Shown piece by piece: positions 45,655 to 55,925 of a stretch of DNA of 64,000 bases. Position 1 is the stretch's first letter. Every line of letters starts with the position of its first letter. The position numbers and the translations under genes are program-made. Source of the DNA: Achromobacter pulmonis (GTDB lineage Bacteria; Pseudomonadota; Gammaproteobacteria; Burkholderiales; Burkholderiaceae_B). The stretch covers positions 81,261 to 145,260 of the forward strand of contig NZ_CADIJV010000011.1 of assembly GCF_902859765.1 (NCBI RefSeq), written 5' to 3'. The notes beneath the pieces are model-generated. The model ran no database searches. It was not told the DNA's origin and saw only the letters and a list, made by a program, of their open reading frames with translations.

Positions 45655-46321
45655 CAGCGTTCTCCAGGCAGTAACCCATGCCCCGCATGGTGGTGATCTG
45701 CACGCCGGTGTCCGCCAATTTTTTGCGCAACCGGTGCACCAGCACCTCGATGGCCTCCAGGTTGATATCGGCATCGTCCGTCACGATGCGATCCAGGATT
45801 TGCTGCTTGTTGATGGGTTCGCCACTTTTCTGGATCAGCACTCGCAGGACCGCGTGTTCACGTGGGGATAACTGCAAAGTCTGTCCAGAGACCGTGAATT
45901 TTTGTGCGGCCGTATCAAAAACCAGGTTTCCCAGGGTCAGCCGCGGATGTTCACGGCCCCGGCTACGGCGTACCAACGCCATCAGGCGCGCCTCCAACTC
46001 TTCCATGACGAAGGGTTTTGGCAGGAAATCGTCCGCGCCTTCATGAAGTGTCCCGATTTTTTCGGCCAGTGAATCGCGCGCGGTCAGGACCAGCACCGGC
46101 GTACGGTCGTCGCGCGCGCGAATCTTCGCCAGCAAGGTATGGCCATCCATGCCGGGAAGTCCCAGGTCAAGGATGACCGCATCGAATTCTTCGATTGCCA
46201 ATCTTCTTTCGGCGACCAGTCCGTCATCGGCCCATTCGACCACAAAGCCGGCATGGCGGGCCAGGCTGCGCGAAAGCCAGCGGGCAAGTTCAGCTTCGTC
46301 TTCTATCAGGAGGATGCGCAT
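45644..46321 (-). CDS. tctD: OmpR-family response regulator of the tricarboxylate system (TctD/BctD)
   Basis: 225 residues. The receiver domain has the phosphorylated Asp in DAVILDLGLPGMDG and the Lys in FLPKPFVMEE, followed by an OmpR-type winged helix (LSPREHAVLRVLIQKSG; LVHRLRKKLADTG; TMRGMGYCL). It pairs with the overlapping sensor kinase and probably activates tctCBA. No clear Shine-Dalgarno precedes the ATG; a run of seven C occupies the position of a leader element (46333-46339). Confidence 0.93.
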   Translation of the reverse strand: MRILLIEDEAELARWLSRSLARHAGFVVEWADDGLVAERRLAIEEFDAVILDLGLPGMDGHTLLAKIRARDDRTPVLVLTARDSLAEKIGTLHEGADDFLPKPFVMEELEARLMALVRRSRGREHPRLTLGNLVFDTAAQKFTVSGQTLQLSPREHAVLRVLIQKSGEPINKQQILDRIVTDDADINLEAIEVLVHRLRKKLADTGVQITTMRGMGYCLENAVDN

Positions 46322-46812
46322 GGACGGAGTCCGGGGGGGTGTGGCTGGGAGGTAGGAGAAAGCATGTTTGTCTTTTCCCTGTATTTCTCTTTATATAAAG
46401 ACTAATGATTAATAAGGCCTGTGGATAACTACCTTAACCTTGAAAACCTGTTTTTTTTCATCGACTTGCGGCCGTTTTTGGCTGTGCAAGAACTCTGTGT
46501 GGGAAAAGAGCCGAAGTTGGACAAGATTTCGGGGCCGGTCCAAAAGCCCCGCTTGTTCAACTTGCCTCCACACAATGTGCACAACCTGCCGCCTTAGGAG
46601 TTATCCACAGGCCCTTCTTGCCAAACCGGGATCGGCAGGGGCCCTTTTACCGCGAAAAAACGCGACTTGCCTACCCTTGTTTTTGCCCCTTTCCGAGGCC
46701 GTAGAGGGGTCTGGAGGCGCTGCGGGAATCGCGCATGCGGGGGGTGCCGTCCTCGTCCGGTTGACGTTCGGCTGAACAAAAAGTGAGCAGGTTTCCGCCG
46801 TAGAATCCGCCC
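46322..46812. other. Divergent control region with two perfect DnaA boxes
   Basis: 491 bases between the regulator and the ClC channel gene. It contains TTATCCACA boxes at 46420-46428 (reverse) and 46601-46609 (forward), and an AT-rich segment TTTATATAAAG near 46389. No supported gene or clear consensus promoter was found in it. Confidence 0.6.
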
Positions 46813-48204
46813 ATGGCACGACAACTCAGAATTAAGAAACCGGCCTGGGTGACCTGGCTGAGAGGCCGCTTGCTGGCCGACAATTTGCCCACAACGCTCT
46901 GCGTGGCCGCCCTGATGGGGCTGGCTGGCGCGCTGGCGACCGTGATTTTTCGGGAACTGCTGGGATGGAGCCAGATGCTGCTGGGCGGCGCCGATTCGCC
47001 CCATGGCATGGTGTCCCTGGCGCGCGGGCTGGCGCCCTGGGAGCGATTCCTGCTGCCGGGTGTCGGCGGAGCGATCGCCGGACTGCTCCTGCAGTTGGCC
47101 GCCAAGCGACTGCCGCCGCGCGGCGCTGCCGACTATATGGAAGCCATTGCCATCGGGCGCGGCGTGATCGGTTTCCGGCAGACGGTGGCGCGCAGCATTT
47201 CTTCTTTGTTTTCAATTAGTTCGGGCGCTTCGATCGGCCGCGAAGGGCCGATGGTGCAACTGGCGGCGATGTTCTCGTCGCTGTCCGGCCGTTACCTGGT
47301 GCTGCCGCCGCGGCATTTGCGATTGTTGGTGGCCTGCGGCGCAACCGCGGGGATCACCGCGGCCTACAACGCGCCGATCGCCGGCGCATTGTTCATCTCC
47401 GAGATTGTCTATGGCGCGATTTCCTCGGCCACATTGGTGCCCCTGGTGGTGTCGTCGGTGGTGGCCAATATCGTGACGCGCCAGATCCTGCACTACGACG
47501 CGGTCTTTCATATGCCGCCGTTCGATTTCGTTTCCGGCTGGGAAGTCGCCAATTACCTGGGACTGGGCCTGATCGCGGGCATGGTGGCGCCGCAATTCCT
47601 GCGGTTTCTCGACGCATGCAAGGCGTTGTTCCGCCGCTTTTCGCTGCCGTTGTGGACCAAGATGGCGATTGGCGGCCTCGTGGTTGGCGCCCTGTCGGTG
47701 TTCAAGCCCGAGGTCTGGGGCAATGGCTACAGCGTGGTCAACAGCATGCTGCATACGGAATGGGCCTGGCAGGCGGTGGCCGCGATTCTGCTGTTCAAGA
47801 TCCTGGCCACCGGCGCCAGCGTGGGGTCGGGGGCAATCGGCGGGGTGTTCACGCCCACCTTGTTTGTGGGCGCGGCGGTCGGGGCCTTGTATGGTGCCGG
47901 CCTGCATGCGCTGTTCCCGGCCGCGGACCTGTCGGCGGTGTCGAGCTACGCGGTCGTGGGCATGGGGGCGCTGCTGGCGGCCACGACCCATGCGCCGTTG
48001 ATGTCGATCCTGATGATCTTCGAGATGACGTTGAGCTACGAGGTGATGTTGCCGTTGATGCTGGCGTGCATAACGGGGTTCGTGATTGCGCAGCGCATTC
48101 GGCCGGATTCGGTGTATGCGAAATCACTGGCCAGCAATCGCATCGCGCGCGAGACGCTGAAGGCCGCGCCGGTGTTGCCATCGGATAGGCCTCGCGATGC
48201 CTGA
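46813..48204 (+). CDS. ClC-family chloride channel or chloride/proton antiporter (ClcB-like)
   Basis: 463 residues, membrane protein with the ClC fold. The selectivity motifs are SISSGASIGREGPMVQ (with the gating Glu of GREGP), AAYNAPIAGALFISEIV (with a second acidic residue at the E. coli proton-Glu position) and GGVFTPTLFVGAAVG. It moves chloride across the inner membrane, probably in exchange for protons. Start ATG 46813 has a weak binding site. Confidence 0.88.
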   Translation: MARQLRIKKPAWVTWLRGRLLADNLPTTLCVAALMGLAGALATVIFRELLGWSQMLLGGADSPHGMVSLARGLAPWERFLLPGVGGAIAGLLLQLAAKRLPPRGAADYMEAIAIGRGVIGFRQTVARSISSLFSISSGASIGREGPMVQLAAMFSSLSGRYLVLPPRHLRLLVACGATAGITAAYNAPIAGALFISEIVYGAISSATLVPLVVSSVVANIVTRQILHYDAVFHMPPFDFVSGWEVANYLGLGLIAGMVAPQFLRFLDACKALFRRFSLPLWTKMAIGGLVVGALSVFKPEVWGNGYSVVNSMLHTEWAWQAVAAILLFKILATGASVGSGAIGGVFTPTLFVGAAVGALYGAGLHALFPAADLSAVSSYAVVGMGALLAATTHAPLMSILMIFEMTLSYEVMLPLMLACITGFVIAQRIRPDSVYAKSLASNRIARETLKAAPVLPSDRPRDA

Positions 48205-48253
48205 TAGACAGAATTCGCGAGAAAAGGCGTGAGCAGAATAGTGAGTGGAAGCT

Positions 48254-48268
48254 TGCATAAATTATGCA
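48254..48268. promoter_or_regulatory. Inverted repeat upstream of the transglutaminase-like gene
   Basis: A perfect 7-1-7 palindrome TGCATAA-A-TTATGCA about 235 bases before the gene start. It could be a regulator site. No protein can be assigned. Confidence 0.35.
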
Positions 48269-48438
48269 GAAGAAGTCTTCCTGCCGGCGCAAGAGAAATA
48301 GTAGGTACCGCGCGTGGACACAGGTTTGTGTCATATGAATAAAAGCCAATCTCATTTAAAAAAATGATATTCTTTTCCTCGTGAGGCCTGGGTTCAATCA
48401 ACCTACGGAGCAAAAGAACTGTCACAGTGCATTTCAAA

Positions 48439-48468
48439 TTAACAACATGAAAATCAGATGCGTATGCT
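48439..48468 (+). promoter_or_regulatory. Candidate promoter of the transglutaminase-like gene
   Basis: TTAACA (48439-48444, five of six to the -35 consensus) and TATGCT (48463-48468) separated by 18 bases, about 36 bases before the ATG at 48504. Confidence 0.45.
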
Positions 48469-48503
48469 ATCTGTAGTTAGATTTGCACGTGTTAATTACG
48501 GAG

Positions 48504-49860
48504 ATGCAGGGTTTGTTGAGGAAAATAAAGTCCAAGGTATTGCTGCCCTTGGTGATTGTTATGGCGGCGGGGGGCTACGCTTATAAGGCGGCTCCCATTG
48601 ATGGCAAGACGGGGCTGGAGGCGGCACAGGCCTATTCTTCTACAGAGGATTACCTGCGTCGTTTCGATCCTAACCGCTACATGCGCGCTGGCACGGATTT
48701 CTTCAATCCCAGATACAGCCCGGCTCGCCTCAACAAACCGCTGGACCAAATCGACATAACGTACGATTATCCTTTTGAGTACCTTGAGAAGGTCGAGGCC
48801 AAGCTCAGTAATATCGATCGTCGCATCGCCCTGCAAGGAATCTTTCGAAAGATAACGTCTGAGTCCAAGAACAACCTCGAACGTCATTTGGCTGTCCTGG
48901 ATTTTCTGTACAAGGCTGCATATCACAATGCTTATGTCCAGCCGATGTATGAAGATAAGCAAGCGGTGTACGATCCTATCGTACTCCTCAAACTGGGCGA
49001 AATGCGTTGTGGTGGTGTGGCCCGTGTCGCCGCTGATCTGTTCGAAGCCGCCGGCTATAAAACCCGTCTGGTGCAGGCACAGGCGCACATCACCACGGAG
49101 ATCTTCTATGATGGAGGGTGGCACCTTTTCGAGGCGGATTTAGTTGGTGGCCCGCCTGTCCTGATCAACGGGCACATCCCTTCTGTAGCCGAACTTGCCG
49201 ATAATCCGTTTCTTATAGACAGATCACCATCGCACTTTGCGGGATTGGTTTCGCCCGGGTCGGGAATGGGTGGAGACGAGTCGCCCGTCTATCCATCCTA
49301 TTACTTCTTCTCCAAGCAAGCGCTGGAGGGTCTGGATGCAGCTTACTACTACAAAACTGCTACACCCGAAGAAGCTGCGCAATCCAAGTGGTATGGGTGG
49401 AACTACTACAAGACCACCACTAATCGATGGAAGCTCAGCGATTTTGGACCAAAGTACGAACCCGCTCCACCCAACTTCAAGAACGTGAGCGTGAAGGGAG
49501 GGAAGTTCGTCGTCGAGTGGCTCCCTGCGCTCGATTCGGACAATGATCTGCTGGGTTATCGCATATTTGTGGCGACCAAAAGCAGGGGCTGGAATTACCA
49601 GGACATCAATGCCTCCGCCAGCGTCAAGAAGTACTTTGTGGGCGGCTGGAAGCCAGAAATGTATGACCATCTTTTTAAGACGCCCCCCCCGCAACATTGC
49701 ATTCTTCGAAACGAAATCTACTCGTGTAGAACTGCCTGTGCCGGAGACTGGGGAGCCCATATACGTGACGGTCATGCCGTTTGACCAACATGGTGAAACA
49801 GTCGGCAGACGCCTTTACAACATGTCCGCTGAGTTGAAGTTATCTGTCCCCTCGAGCTGA
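48504..49860 (+). pseudogene. Secreted or membrane-anchored transglutaminase-like protein, out of frame at a C8 tract (phase-variable or broken)
   Basis: The present reading frame is open to 49784; a continuation in another frame runs to 49860. The start is uncertain (TTG 48483, GTG 48489, ATG 48504 or TTG 48513). An N-terminal signal anchor (VLLPLVIVMAAGGYAY) is followed by a papain-like transglutaminase core: Cys in GEMRCGGVARVAADL, His in QAHITTEIFYDGG and an Asp in EADL. A beta-sandwich resembling fibronectin type III follows (PPNFKNVSVKGGKFVVEWLP). A run of eight C at 49683-49690 breaks it: with seven C the frame continues through FETKSTRVELPVPETG to SVPSS. The gene is visibly richer in A+T than its neighbours, suggesting horizontal origin. 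Confidence 0.7.
49683..49690 (+). repeat. Poly-C tract (C8), possible phase-variation switch
   Basis: Eight consecutive C. One C less joins the two frames of the transglutaminase-like gene. Poly-C slippage controls virulence genes in Bordetella. Confidence 0.6.
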
Positions 49861-49944
49861 TGGTGCGCTCCCGATGACCTGACCATTGGCACAGAGCGCG
49901 AATGCGTCCTGCCATTCTGTAAAAGGGCCGATCAGCGCATTGGC

Positions 49945-51297
49945 CTATTTCCCGATGCAAAAACTGGAAAAGATCTCCCCCAGCAAATCGTCGCTGGTGA
50001 ATTTTCCGGTGATGCTCGACAGGCTGTCATGCGCCAGCCGCAATTCCTCGGCGAACAGGTCGAGCACGCGGTCGTCCTGCTCGGCGTGTCCGGCCGCCAG
50101 CGCCAAGTGTTCGGCGGCATCCTGCAGCGCATGCAGGTGGCGCTCGCGCGCCAGCCAGGGCGATTCGGCGCCCGGGTTCCAGCCGGCGATCCGCAGCAGT
50201 TCGGCGCGCAGCGCGTCCAGGCCGGCGCCGCGCTTGGCGGAGATGCCGAGTTCGCCGGGGCCGGCGGCAAAGGCTGTGGACAACAGGTCCACCTTGTTGA
50301 AGACCTTCAATACCGGCGTACGCGGCGGCAGCCGCGCGGTGATCTGCGCGTCCAGCTCGTGGCCCGGCTGGGTGGCGTCCTGCAGGTGCAAGATGACGTC
50401 GGCGCGTTCGATCTCCTGCCAGCTGCGGGCAATGCCGATGCTCTCGACGGTGTCTTCGGTTTCGCGCAGACCGGCGGTGTCGACGATATGCAGCGGCACG
50501 CCATCGATATGGATCTGCTGCACCACTTTGTCGCGCGTGGTGCCGGCAATCGGCGTGACGATGGCAACGTCGTCGCCCGCCAGGGCGTTCAGCAGGCTCG
50601 ACTTGCCGACGTTGGGCTGCCCGGCCAGCACCACGTGCAGGCCTTCGCGCAGGATTACGCCCTGGCGGGCCTGGGCGATGAGATGATCCAGGTCCCCGGC
50701 CAGCTTTTCCAGCGTGGGGCGCGCCTGGTACTTCTCGAGGAAGTCGATTTCCTCTTCGGGGAAATCGAGCGTGGCCTCGACCAGCATGCGCAAATGGACG
50801 ATGCGGTCGGACAGATCGTTGACGCGATTGGAGAAGTCGCCCGATAGCGACGCCATGGCGCCGCGCGCGGCGGCCACCGAGGACGCTTCGATCAGGTCGG
50901 CGACGGCCTCGGCTTGCGCCAGATCCATGCGGTCATTGAGAAATGCGCGGCGGGTGAATTCACCCGGTTCGGCCAGGCGCAGGCCGAGGTCGCGGCCCGC
51001 CGCCAAGCAGCTGTCGAGCACGCGGCGCAGCACCGCGGGACCGCCGTGGCCCTGCAGTTCTAGCACGTCTTCGCCGGTGTAGGAATGCGGTCCCTTGAAG
51101 TACAGCGCGAGGCCCTCGTCGAGCCGTTCGCCATCGACCGCCTTGAACGGCAGGTAGTGCGCATGACGCGGCGTGAGTTCGCGCTGGAAGAGGCGACGCA
51201 CCAGTTCGGACAGGTCTGCACCAGAAATGCGCACGACGCCAATGCCCCCTCTTCCGGGGGCGGTGGCAATGGCGGCGATGGGGGCGTGGGCGGACAT
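49945..51297 (-). CDS. mnmE: tRNA modification GTPase MnmE (TrmE)
   Basis: 450 residues. Order: N-terminal tetrahydrofolate-binding domain (1-120), helical domain, G domain with [14 protein letters not shown] (G1), [10 protein letters not shown] (G3) and NKVDLL (G4), and the C-terminal FCIGK motif with its catalytic Cys. Forms a complex with MnmG for wobble-uridine modification. Transcribed on its own here, 14 kb away from mnmG. Confidence 0.98.
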   Translation of the reverse strand: MSAHAPIAAIATAPGRGGIGVVRISGADLSELVRRLFQRELTPRHAHYLPFKAVDGERLDEGLALYFKGPHSYTGEDVLELQGHGGPAVLRRVLDSCLAAGRDLGLRLAEPGEFTRRAFLNDRMDLAQAEAVADLIEASSVAAARGAMASLSGDFSNRVNDLSDRIVHLRMLVEATLDFPEEEIDFLEKYQARPTLEKLAGDLDHLIAQARQGVILREGLHVVLAGQPNVGKSSLLNALAGDDVAIVTPIAGTTRDKVVQQIHIDGVPLHIVDTAGLRETEDTVESIGIARSWQEIERADVILHLQDATQPGHELDAQITARLPPRTPVLKVFNKVDLLSTAFAAGPGELGISAKRGAGLDALRAELLRIAGWNPGAESPWLARERHLHALQDAAEHLALAAGHAEQDDRVLDLFAEELRLAHDSLSSITGKFTSDDLLGEIFSSFCIGK

Positions 51298-51409
51298 ATC
51301 AAGGACAACGCGAGGCTAGGACAATAGGGGAATATAACTGTTGCGCAGGGCCTTGTTTGCTGGTTAAGGTGCGCCAGAGGTTTAGAACCCGAAACATCCC
51401 TGGGAGATC

Positions 51410-52999
51410 ATGATGGCATCTCGGTTTTCGCGTGTGTTGGCCTGTGGCTCGGTGGCCGTCCTGCTGGCCTTTGGCACCCTTAATTCGGCGCTGGCGCGCG
51501 ATCTGGTGATCGGGCTCAAGACCGAGCCGTCGTCGATGGATCCGCAGTACCACGCGCTGACCCCGAATACGCAGATCTCCCAGACCATCTTCGACCCATT
51601 GGTGGCCACTGACGCCCAGCTCAAGCCGGTGCCGGCGCTGGCCGAATCCTGGACCGTCGATGGCAAGGTATGGACCTTCAAGCTGCGGCCCGGCGTCAAA
51701 TTCTCCGATGGCTCGCCATTCACCGCGGAAGACGTGGTCTTTACCTATGATCGCGTGCCGAAGGTGCCGAACAGCCCGTCGCCTTTCACGCTCTACCTGG
51801 GCGCGGTGGCCAAGACTGAAGCGGTGGATCCGCTGACGCTGCGCATCACCACCAAGGAGGTGGCGCCCAACCTGTTGGTGAATCTGGCGCAATTGCCGAT
51901 CATGTCGAAGAAGGCCGCGTCCGGCCCCGCGCCCGAGGGCAAGACCACCACCGAACTGAACAGCGGCGACGGCCTGGTCGGAACCGGCCCGTACAAGTTC
52001 GTGTCATGGAAGCGCGGCGCCGAATTCGTGCTGGCGCGCAATGACAACTACTGGGGCAAGAAGCCCACCTGGGACAAGGTCATCTACCGCCCGATCAGCA
52101 ATGCCGCGGCGCGCGTGGCGGCCCTGCTGGCCGGTGACGTCGACATGATCGAGGATCCTCCGACCGACGATCTGCCCAAGCTCAAGGGCGACAAGAAGCT
52201 GTTCGTCGAGGAGACGCCTTCGGTGCGCGTGATATATGTGGCGCTGGACCAGTATGCCGAACCGTCGCCCGGGATCCAGGGTACCGACAAGAACCCGTTG
52301 AAGGACAAGCGCGTGCGCGAGGCGCTGTCGCTGGCGATCAACCGCGACGCGTTGGTCCAGCGGGTGATGGGCGGCGTGGCCCTGCCCGCTGGCAACCTGC
52401 TGCCTTACCCCATGTTCGGATCGAGCAAGGAACATTCCAAGGCGCCCAAGGCCGATGTGGAAAAGGCCAAGGCCTTGCTGAAGGAAGCCGGTTATCCCAA
52501 CGGTTTCTCGATCACGCTGGGGTCGCCGTCGGGCCGCTACGTCAATGATTCCAAGGTGGCGCAGGCCATCGCCTCGATGTGGACGCGCGTCGGCGTGAAA
52601 ACCAGCGTCGATGCCCTGTCGCCGCCGGTGTTCTTCAAGAGCCGCGACAGCTATGCGTTCTCGGCCTACCTGGCGGGATGGTCGGTGACCAGCGGCGAAA
52701 TGTCGAACGCCCTGACCTCGCTGTTGGTGACGCGCAATCCCGAAGCCGGCCTGGGCACCACCAATCGCAGCCGCTATTCCAACCCGAAGATGGATGAGCT
52801 GGTCAAGCAGGCTTCCTCCACCATGGATGACACCAAGCGCGCCGAGTTGCTGTCCAAGGCCAGCAATATGGCCATGGACGACTATGCGATGCTGCCGGTG
52901 CACTTCGAGCTGTCGGTATGGGCGATGAAGAACGACATCCGCTACCAGGGCCGTCCCGACCAGGTCACGCTGGCGCAGTTTGCAACGCTGAAGAAGTAA
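51410..52999 (+). CDS. Peptide ABC transporter periplasmic binding protein (family 5, DppA/OppA-like)
   Basis: 529 residues (ATG 51410, or ATG 51413 at the better spacing from GGGAG). Signal peptide MASRFSRVLACGSVAVLLAFG with cleavage near NSALARD. Family 5 hallmarks are VIGLKTEPSSMDPQYH, LAESWTVDGKVWTFKLRPGVKFSDG and VREALSLAINRDALV. It captures a peptide or similar solute in the periplasm. Divergent from mnmE and first gene of a complete five-gene importer operon. Confidence 0.93.
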   Translation: MMASRFSRVLACGSVAVLLAFGTLNSALARDLVIGLKTEPSSMDPQYHALTPNTQISQTIFDPLVATDAQLKPVPALAESWTVDGKVWTFKLRPGVKFSDGSPFTAEDVVFTYDRVPKVPNSPSPFTLYLGAVAKTEAVDPLTLRITTKEVAPNLLVNLAQLPIMSKKAASGPAPEGKTTTELNSGDGLVGTGPYKFVSWKRGAEFVLARNDNYWGKKPTWDKVIYRPISNAAARVAALLAGDVDMIEDPPTDDLPKLKGDKKLFVEETPSVRVIYVALDQYAEPSPGIQGTDKNPLKDKRVREALSLAINRDALVQRVMGGVALPAGNLLPYPMFGSSKEHSKAPKADVEKAKALLKEAGYPNGFSITLGSPSGRYVNDSKVAQAIASMWTRVGVKTSVDALSPPVFFKSRDSYAFSAYLAGWSVTSGEMSNALTSLLVTRNPEAGLGTTNRSRYSNPKMDELVKQASSTMDDTKRAELLSKASNMAMDDYAMLPVHFELSVWAMKNDIRYQGRPDQVTLAQFATLKK

Positions 53000-53021
53000 T
53001 GCGCGCAGCGGGCGGTATGAC

Positions 53022-53996
53022 GTGCTAGCGACAATCGTACGAAGGCTGCTGCAAACCATCGTCGTCATGCTGGTGATGTCGGCGTTGGTGTTCGCCGGCA
53101 TCTACATGGTCGGCGATCCGGTGTCGATGCTGGCCAGTCCGGAAGCCACCGAGGCCCAGCGCGCGGCCATCCGCGCTTCGCTCGGCCTGGACCTGCCGCT
53201 GTGGCGGCAGTACCTGATCTTCATGGGCCAGGCGGTGCGCGGCGATTTCGGCAACAGCTTCCTGACCGGCGAACCGGCCATGCGCCTGATCCTCGAGCGC
53301 ATGCCGGCCACCGTCGAGCTGGCCAGCGTCGCCATGCTGTTGTCGGTGTTGATCGGCGTGCCGCTGGGCATCCTGGCCGGGCTCAAGCCCAAGGCGGTCG
53401 GCTCGCGCGCCATCATGACCGGCTCGGTGCTGGGGTTCTCGCTGCCCAACTTCTGGGTCGGCCTGATGCTCATCATGGTGTTCGCCGTGATGCTGGGCTG
53501 GGTGCCGGCCGGCGGCCGTGGCGACACCGTCAGCATCGGCTCGCTGCAGTTGAGCGTGCTGACCCTGGATGGCTGGCTGAGCCTGGCCCTGCCGGCCACC
53601 ACCATCGCCTTCGCCAAGTGCGCCATGATCATCCGCGTGACGCGCGCCGCCACGCGCGAAGCCCTGCCGATGGACTACATCAAGTTCGCGCGCGCCAAGG
53701 GGCTGTCGGAGAAACGCGTGCTGGGCGTGCACCTGCTCAAGAACATCCTGATTCCCGTGGTGACGGTCGCGGGCCTGGAGTTCGGCCAGGTCATGGCCTT
53801 CGCGGTGGTGACCGAGACGGTGTTCTCGTGGCCCGGCATGGGCAAGCTGCTGATCGACTCCATCATCAACCTGGACCGGCCGGTGGTGGTGGCGTACCTG
53901 CTGCTGATCGTGTTCTTCCTTGTGATGCTGAACCTCGTGGTGGACATCATCTATACGGTGCTGGATCCCCGCGTACGCCTGGATAGCCGCCGATGA
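53022..53996 (+). CDS. Peptide ABC transporter permease (DppB-like)
   Basis: 324 residues from a GTG start. About six transmembrane segments, MetI-type permease with the N-terminal region MLATIVRRLLQTIVVMLVMS and an EAA loop (DYIKFARAKGLSEKRVLGVHLLKN). The stop overlaps the next permease start by four bases (ATGA). Confidence 0.93.
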   Translation: MLATIVRRLLQTIVVMLVMSALVFAGIYMVGDPVSMLASPEATEAQRAAIRASLGLDLPLWRQYLIFMGQAVRGDFGNSFLTGEPAMRLILERMPATVELASVAMLLSVLIGVPLGILAGLKPKAVGSRAIMTGSVLGFSLPNFWVGLMLIMVFAVMLGWVPAGGRGDTVSIGSLQLSVLTLDGWLSLALPATTIAFAKCAMIIRVTRAATREALPMDYIKFARAKGLSEKRVLGVHLLKNILIPVVTVAGLEFGQVMAFAVVTETVFSWPGMGKLLIDSIINLDRPVVVAYLLLIVFFLVMLNLVVDIIYTVLDPRVRLDSRR

Positions 53997-54913
53997 CCGC
54001 CCCTGCGACCGCCACCGTGCCGACCGCTGCCGCCAAGGAACAGACGCCCTGGCGCCGCTTCCTGGGCGATTTCTTCGCCAGCAAGCTGGCCACGCTGGGC
54101 CTAGTGATGCTGGTGCTGATCGTCGGCGCCGCGCTGCTGGCGCCATGGATCGCGCCGCAGAACCCGTACGACCTGGCCACGCTGGACATCATGGATTCCA
54201 AGCTCAAGCCCGGCAGCGAAAGCGGCGACGGCGCCCTGCACTACTGGCTGGGCACCGACGGGCAGGCGCGCGACCTGTTGTCGGCGATTCTCTACGGTAT
54301 GCGCACCAGCCTGCTGGTGGCCACCGTGTCAGTGCTGGCGGCTTTCGGCATTGGCGCCACGGTCGGATTGATCGCGGCATATTTCGGTGGGCGCATCGAT
54401 GCCCTGCTGATGCGGGTTGTGGATATCCAGTTGTCGTTCCCGGCGATCCTGGTGGCGCTGATGCTGCTGGCCATATTGGGCAAGGGTGTGGACAAGGTGA
54501 TCATCGCGCTGATCGTGGTGCAGTGGGCCTACTTCGCCCGCGCGGCGCGCGGCGCCGCGCTGGTCGAACGTGGCAAGGAATACGTCGAGGCGGCGCGCTG
54601 CATGTCCCTGTCCTGGGGGCGGGTGCTGTTCCGCCACGTGCTGCCCAATTGCATGCCGCCGCTGATCGTGATCGCCACCATCGACCTGGCGCATGCCATC
54701 GCGCTGGAAGCCACGTTGTCGTTCCTGGGCGTGGGCGTGCCGGTGACCGAGCCGTCGCTTGGCATGCTGATCTACAACGGCTTCGAGTACCTGCTGTCGG
54801 GGCAGTACTGGATTTCGTTCTTCCCTGGCATCGCGCTGGCGCTGGCGATCATCGCCATCAACCTGGTGGGCGACCATCTGCGCGATGTGCTCAACCCGCG
54901 CCACGCGAACTGA
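53993..54913 (+). CDS. Peptide ABC transporter permease (DppC-like)
   Basis: 306 residues. An N-terminal transmembrane segment is followed by HYWLGTDGQARDLLSAILYG, a DppC/OppC landmark, and an EAA loop (EYVEAARCMSLSWGRVLFRHVLPN). It forms the channel with the upstream permease. Confidence 0.94.
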   Translation: MTAPATATVPTAAAKEQTPWRRFLGDFFASKLATLGLVMLVLIVGAALLAPWIAPQNPYDLATLDIMDSKLKPGSESGDGALHYWLGTDGQARDLLSAILYGMRTSLLVATVSVLAAFGIGATVGLIAAYFGGRIDALLMRVVDIQLSFPAILVALMLLAILGKGVDKVIIALIVVQWAYFARAARGAALVERGKEYVEAARCMSLSWGRVLFRHVLPNCMPPLIVIATIDLAHAIALEATLSFLGVGVPVTEPSLGMLIYNGFEYLLSGQYWISFFPGIALALAIIAINLVGDHLRDVLNPRHAN

Positions 54914-54924
54914 GGGCGGACGCG

Positions 54925-55925
54925 ATGCAGACACAAGCTGTGGAAAAGTCGCCCGCCCCCGCCGTGCTCGATGTGCGGGGGTTGAAGACGCATTTCTTCA
55001 CGCGCAACGGCGTGGTCAAGGCGGTCGACGGCGTCGACCTGACGCTGGCCGAGGGCGAGATCCTGGGACTGGTGGGTGAATCCGGCTCGGGCAAGAGCAT
55101 CACTGGTTTCTCGTTGATGGGCCTGCTGGATGAACCCGGCCGCATTGTCGAAGGCGAGTTGCGCCTGAACGGCGAGGACCTGCGCGGCGCATCGCCGGCG
55201 CGCTGGCGGCAGTTGCGCGGCCAGGAGATCGCCATGATCTTCCAGGATCCGATGATGACGTTGAATCCGGTGCTGCGCGTCGATACGCAGATGATCGAGG
55301 CGGTGCGGGCGCATCATCGGGTATCGCGCGAACAGGCGCGTGACCGCGCGCTGCAGACGCTGACGATGGTTGGCATCCCGTCGCCGCAGGAACGCCTGCG
55401 CGCGTATCCGCACCAGTTGTCGGGTGGCATGCGGCAGCGCGTGGCGATTGCGATCGCGTTGCTGAATTCGCCGCGCGTCATCATTGCCGATGAACCCACC
55501 ACGGCGCTGGACGTAACCATCCAAGGCCAGATCCTGTTCGAAGTACAGAAGCTGTGCCGAGAGACCGGCACCGGCCTGGTGTGGATCACACACGACCTGG
55601 CGGTGGTGGCGGGCCTGGCCGACCGCGTGTCGGTGATGTACGCCGGCCGCGTGGTCGAAACCGGCAGCACGTACGATGTCATCAGCCATCCGATGCATCC
55701 CTACACGCACGGCCTGATCGCCTCGATTCCTACGCCGCAGTCGCGCGGCCGGCCGCTGGTGCCGATTCCCGGCATGACACCGTCCTTGCTCAATCTGCCG
55801 CAGGGCTGTGCGTTTCGCGGACGCTGTCCGCGTGCCAGCGATGCCTGTCTGGCCGAACCGCAGCCGGTGCAAGTGCGCCCGGCGCAATGGGTGCGTTGCT
55901 GGCATGCCGGCGCCCCGGAGGCCCA

